Positions 32,964 to 35,073 of a DNA stretch of 35,073 nt are shown here, in pieces. Position 1 is the stretch's first letter. Each line of letters starts with the position of its first letter. A model generated the notes under the pieces. The model worked only from the letters and a program-made list of their open reading frames with translations. It was not told the DNA's origin and made no database searches. Source of the stretch: DATAEE01 sp036257535 (GTDB taxonomy: Bacteria; Acidobacteriota; Vicinamibacteria; Vicinamibacterales; 2-12-FULL-66-21); assembly GCA_036257535.1 (NCBI GenBank), contig DATAFJ010000242.1:1-35073 (forward strand), given 5' to 3'. The translations under genes were made by a program, and so were the position numbers.

Positions 32964-35073
32964 TCAGAAGCCGACGACCATCCCGAACCGCAGAATGCGC
33001 GGGCTCAGGTTCTGCGCCAGCGCGTCGAAGCTGGGTGACAGTATGTTGTTGTTCCGCACGAGCGCCGTGTTCGCGTTGAACAGGTTGAACACGTCGCCGA
33101 TGAGGCGCAGTCGGAGCGCGCGCGCCCTGAACTCGCGCGCGACGCGGATGTCGGTGTTCCAGAGATTCGGATGCCTGAACGTATCGATCTCAGGCGTGAC
33201 GAGCACCTGGACGCCCGTGTCCGCGCCGAGCGACTGCGAGCGGAAGAGCGGGTACGGATAACCCTGACGCCCGAAGACGTTCGCGCTCAGCTCGATGCCG
33301 TACGGCGCCTGATAGAGGCCGTTGGCGTTGAACTGCCACTTCGCGTTGACGTAGATCGTGCCGGCGCCGCTCCCGGCGCTCTGCGGCGCGAACTGCCCGC
33401 CGTCCTTCAGCGGGACGACGAGCGTCGGCGTGGGATTGCCGGTCCCGTTCCGAAGCGCCTGCGGTTCGTAGAACTGGCGCGCGTTGTTGTAGGCGAAGCT
33501 GACGCGCCCCATCCACCGATCCGAGAGCCGCTTGTTCAGGCCCACTTCGATGCCGTGGTAGCCCGTCGAGAACCCGTCCCAGCTGTCAACCAGCAGCCCA
33601 TTGCCGCCTGCCGCAACCTTTGCCGGATCCGGAATGAACGTCGCGACGCTGTACGGCTGACCGTCAGGCAGAGTCCCGGTCAGCGTCGGTCCCGCCAGAT
33701 AGTCATCGAGGCCGACGCCCACGCGCGGCGTGGACACGCCGAGGATGTTCGTCGTGTTCGTGTAGCTGTAGTTGACCTGCACCGCGAAGTTCGGCATGAC
33801 CTCGCGATCGATGCCCGCAACGACGCTCGTGGTGACCGGCGCTTCGAGATCCGGATCGATGACGTTGGCCGAGGTGACCGCCGTCGGGTTCGCCGGGTTG
33901 AAACCGCCCGCGGAGCTCAGGAAGCGGGTGGTATCCACCTCCTCCGCCTGCGCGAAGTGATCGCCGTTCAGGTCAGTCCAGCGGTAGGTCGCCGAGCCGG
34001 CAACCGCGCTCGGGTTCGTGAAGCCGATCGCGCCCGTATTGAGCTGGCCGGCGTACCGGCTGAAGCTCGCGCGCGCGATCGTGCGCCGCGCCTCGTCGAG
34101 CGCCAGCGTCAGACCAGCGCGAGGAGACACGTTGTTCCACGTGAACGGCGCGTCGTAGCCGGCGAAGTCGATCCCCGGCACGAGCTCCGGGAACGCCGGA
34201 TTCGCGAGCGTCTGGCTCGGCAGCGCCTTGCCCCACTGCCTGTCGTACCGGACGCCGACATCGACCGTCAGGCGGTCCTTCGAGAACGAGTCGCCGACGT
34301 AGAAGTCGAGATAGTACGTCCGGTCGCCGCCGAACCCCTGACGGAACACCTGCGCGCGGAGATCGGTCGCCGAGTTCTCGAGCGCGAGAATGCCGTTGCC
34401 GGGCCAGAGCGTGCCGGTCGTCGCCTCCACCGTTCGGAAGCCGCCCCCGAACGCCAGATCGTGGGTTCCGCCGAACGCGTTGAGGAACTTCGACAGGTCA
34501 ACGTTCGCCGTGTGCTGCGGACGGACGTTCAGGCTCTGATTGACCGATCCGAACGACTGCGCCAGCAGGAAGCTCCGTCCCGCCTGCTGATCGAGGCCGC
34601 CCATCGGATCGAGCACGAACCCGGTGTTGTAGTAGGCGTACTTCGCCGACAGGAACATGCTGCCGCCCATCACGCGGTCGTCGCCGACCTTCCACAGGCC
34701 GTGGAACTGGTTGTCGGCATACGCGCCATCCTGATGGAACGTGGCGGTCGGCGCGTCGAAGAGGATGCCGGTGATCCCGGGGCTCCTCCCGTCCTTCACC
34801 TTGATGCCGTCGAAGTACAGGAAGTTGATCATGTCGGCCTTCGTCGCCTGCCAGTTCAGCTTCACGTTCGGGTTCTTCAGCACCGTGCGATCGATCAGCT
34901 GCCCAGCACGGCGTACCAGGCGCACGTCCTGGACTGAGTACGAGTGGTAGAACCAGGCCCGATCCCGGAAGAGCGGCCCGCCGATGTCGTAGCCGTAGTC
35001 CGAGATCTGATCGTTGTGGTCGGACGAATCGGGCGTCACGCCGAGCGCCGCCATCTCGTCCGGGACGTTCGAC
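32964..35073 (-). CDS. TonB-dependent receptor, C-terminal part (5' end beyond window)
   Basis: About 703 residues of an outer-membrane beta-barrel, open to the right edge; the plug and any N-terminal carboxypeptidase-like domain lie outside. Alternating aromatic beta-strands run throughout. Examples are YGYDIGGPLFRDRAWFYHSY, near the barrel start of Oar-like receptors; TYYLDFYVGDSFSKDRLTVDVGVRYDRQWG; NVSPRAGLTLALDEA; and GRVSFAYNNARQFYEP. The C-terminal part has LRLRLIGDVFNLFNANTALVRNNNILSP and ends ILRFGMVVGF with terminal Phe, the outer-membrane insertion signal. Acidobacteria have many such receptors, often for oligosaccharides or peptides. The substrate here is unknown. It is followed by two small envelope genes in the same direction. 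Confidence 0.92.
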   Translation of the reverse strand, partial: SNVPDEMAALGVTPDSSDHNDQISDYGYDIGGPLFRDRAWFYHSYSVQDVRLVRRAGQLIDRTVLKNPNVKLNWQATKADMINFLYFDGIKVKDGRSPGITGILFDAPTATFHQDGAYADNQFHGLWKVGDDRVMGGSMFLSAKYAYYNTGFVLDPMGGLDQQAGRSFLLAQSFGSVNQSLNVRPQHTANVDLSKFLNAFGGTHDLAFGGGFRTVEATTGTLWPGNGILALENSATDLRAQVFRQGFGGDRTYYLDFYVGDSFSKDRLTVDVGVRYDRQWGKALPSQTLANPAFPELVPGIDFAGYDAPFTWNNVSPRAGLTLALDEARRTIARASFSRYAGQLNTGAIGFTNPSAVAGSATYRWTDLNGDHFAQAEEVDTTRFLSSAGGFNPANPTAVTSANVIDPDLEAPVTTSVVAGIDREVMPNFAVQVNYSYTNTTNILGVSTPRVGVGLDDYLAGPTLTGTLPDGQPYSVATFIPDPAKVAAGGNGLLVDSWDGFSTGYHGIEVGLNKRLSDRWMGRVSFAYNNARQFYEPQALRNGTGNPTPTLVVPLKDGGQFAPQSAGSGAGTIYVNAKWQFNANGLYQAPYGIELSANVFGRQGYPYPLFRSQSLGADTGVQVLVTPEIDTFRHPNLWNTDIRVAREFRARALRLRLIGDVFNLFNANTALVRNNNILSPSFDALAQNLSPRILRFGMVVGF

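Overview
The window looks like chromosomal DNA of an acidobacterium, most likely near Vicinamibacteria (an inference, not a placement). Three ABC-type permeases have the duplicated MacB/FtsX layout without an ATPase gene (the ADOP group, expanded in Acidobacteriota), and one sits directly behind a PadR repressor gene. DNA is GC-rich throughout, and several genes seem to start at or within a few bases of their mRNA 5' end.

Layout. Positions 1-5220 (minus) hold a branched-chain amino acid operon, ilvD-ilvB-ilvN-ilvC, preceded by a complete transcription attenuator: a 26-residue leader peptide with an Ile/Val codon run, a pause hairpin, an antiterminator and a terminator. Positions 5385-7832 hold the first ADOP permease. 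Positions 7845-11302 (minus) hold a methionine-branch operon, hom-aspartokinase-metB, behind a strong promoter and a SAM-I (S-box) riboswitch. Positions 11312-17881 (plus) encode a secreted HExxH protein, a class A beta-lactamase-like protein coupled to a second ADOP permease, a secreted glycosidase-like protein and a DUF72 protein. Positions 17859-18868 (minus) hold a small membrane protein and an SRPBCC protein. Positions 18946-20475 encode an exported D-aminoacylase-type amidohydrolase. Positions 20721-23261 hold an ArsR-methyltransferase fusion and ahcY, forming an SAH-recycling unit. Positions 23452-24730 hold a DUF1835 protein and a small acidic protein. Positions 24817-27842 hold padR and the third ADOP permease. 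Positions 27860-28951 (minus) hold an RMD1/YagE-like membrane protein. Positions 29033-30937 hold a Tat-exported spermidine-dehydrogenase-like flavoprotein. Positions 31064-35073 (minus) hold a TonB-dependent receptor running off the right edge, two small envelope proteins, a decayed cytochrome P460 and a DinB-like protein.

Three themes stand out. (1) Amino-acid and methyl-cycle control uses three devices: leader-peptide attenuation for ilv, a SAM riboswitch for hom-ask-metB, and a palindromic operator on the ArsR-methyltransferase/ahcY promoter. (2) Seven intergenic spots carry degenerate heptanucleotide repeats of one family (TGGGGAC, GAAGGAC, GAAGCAC and relatives), reaching 23 units in unbroken 7-nt register after ahcY. 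(3) Promoter -10 boxes repeatedly lie 6-9 nt before the start codon, implying leaderless mRNAs.

No stretch longer than 300 bases lacks a gene. No rRNA, tRNA, insertion sequence or CRISPR array was seen. Family assignments come from reading translations and motifs; no database was searched.
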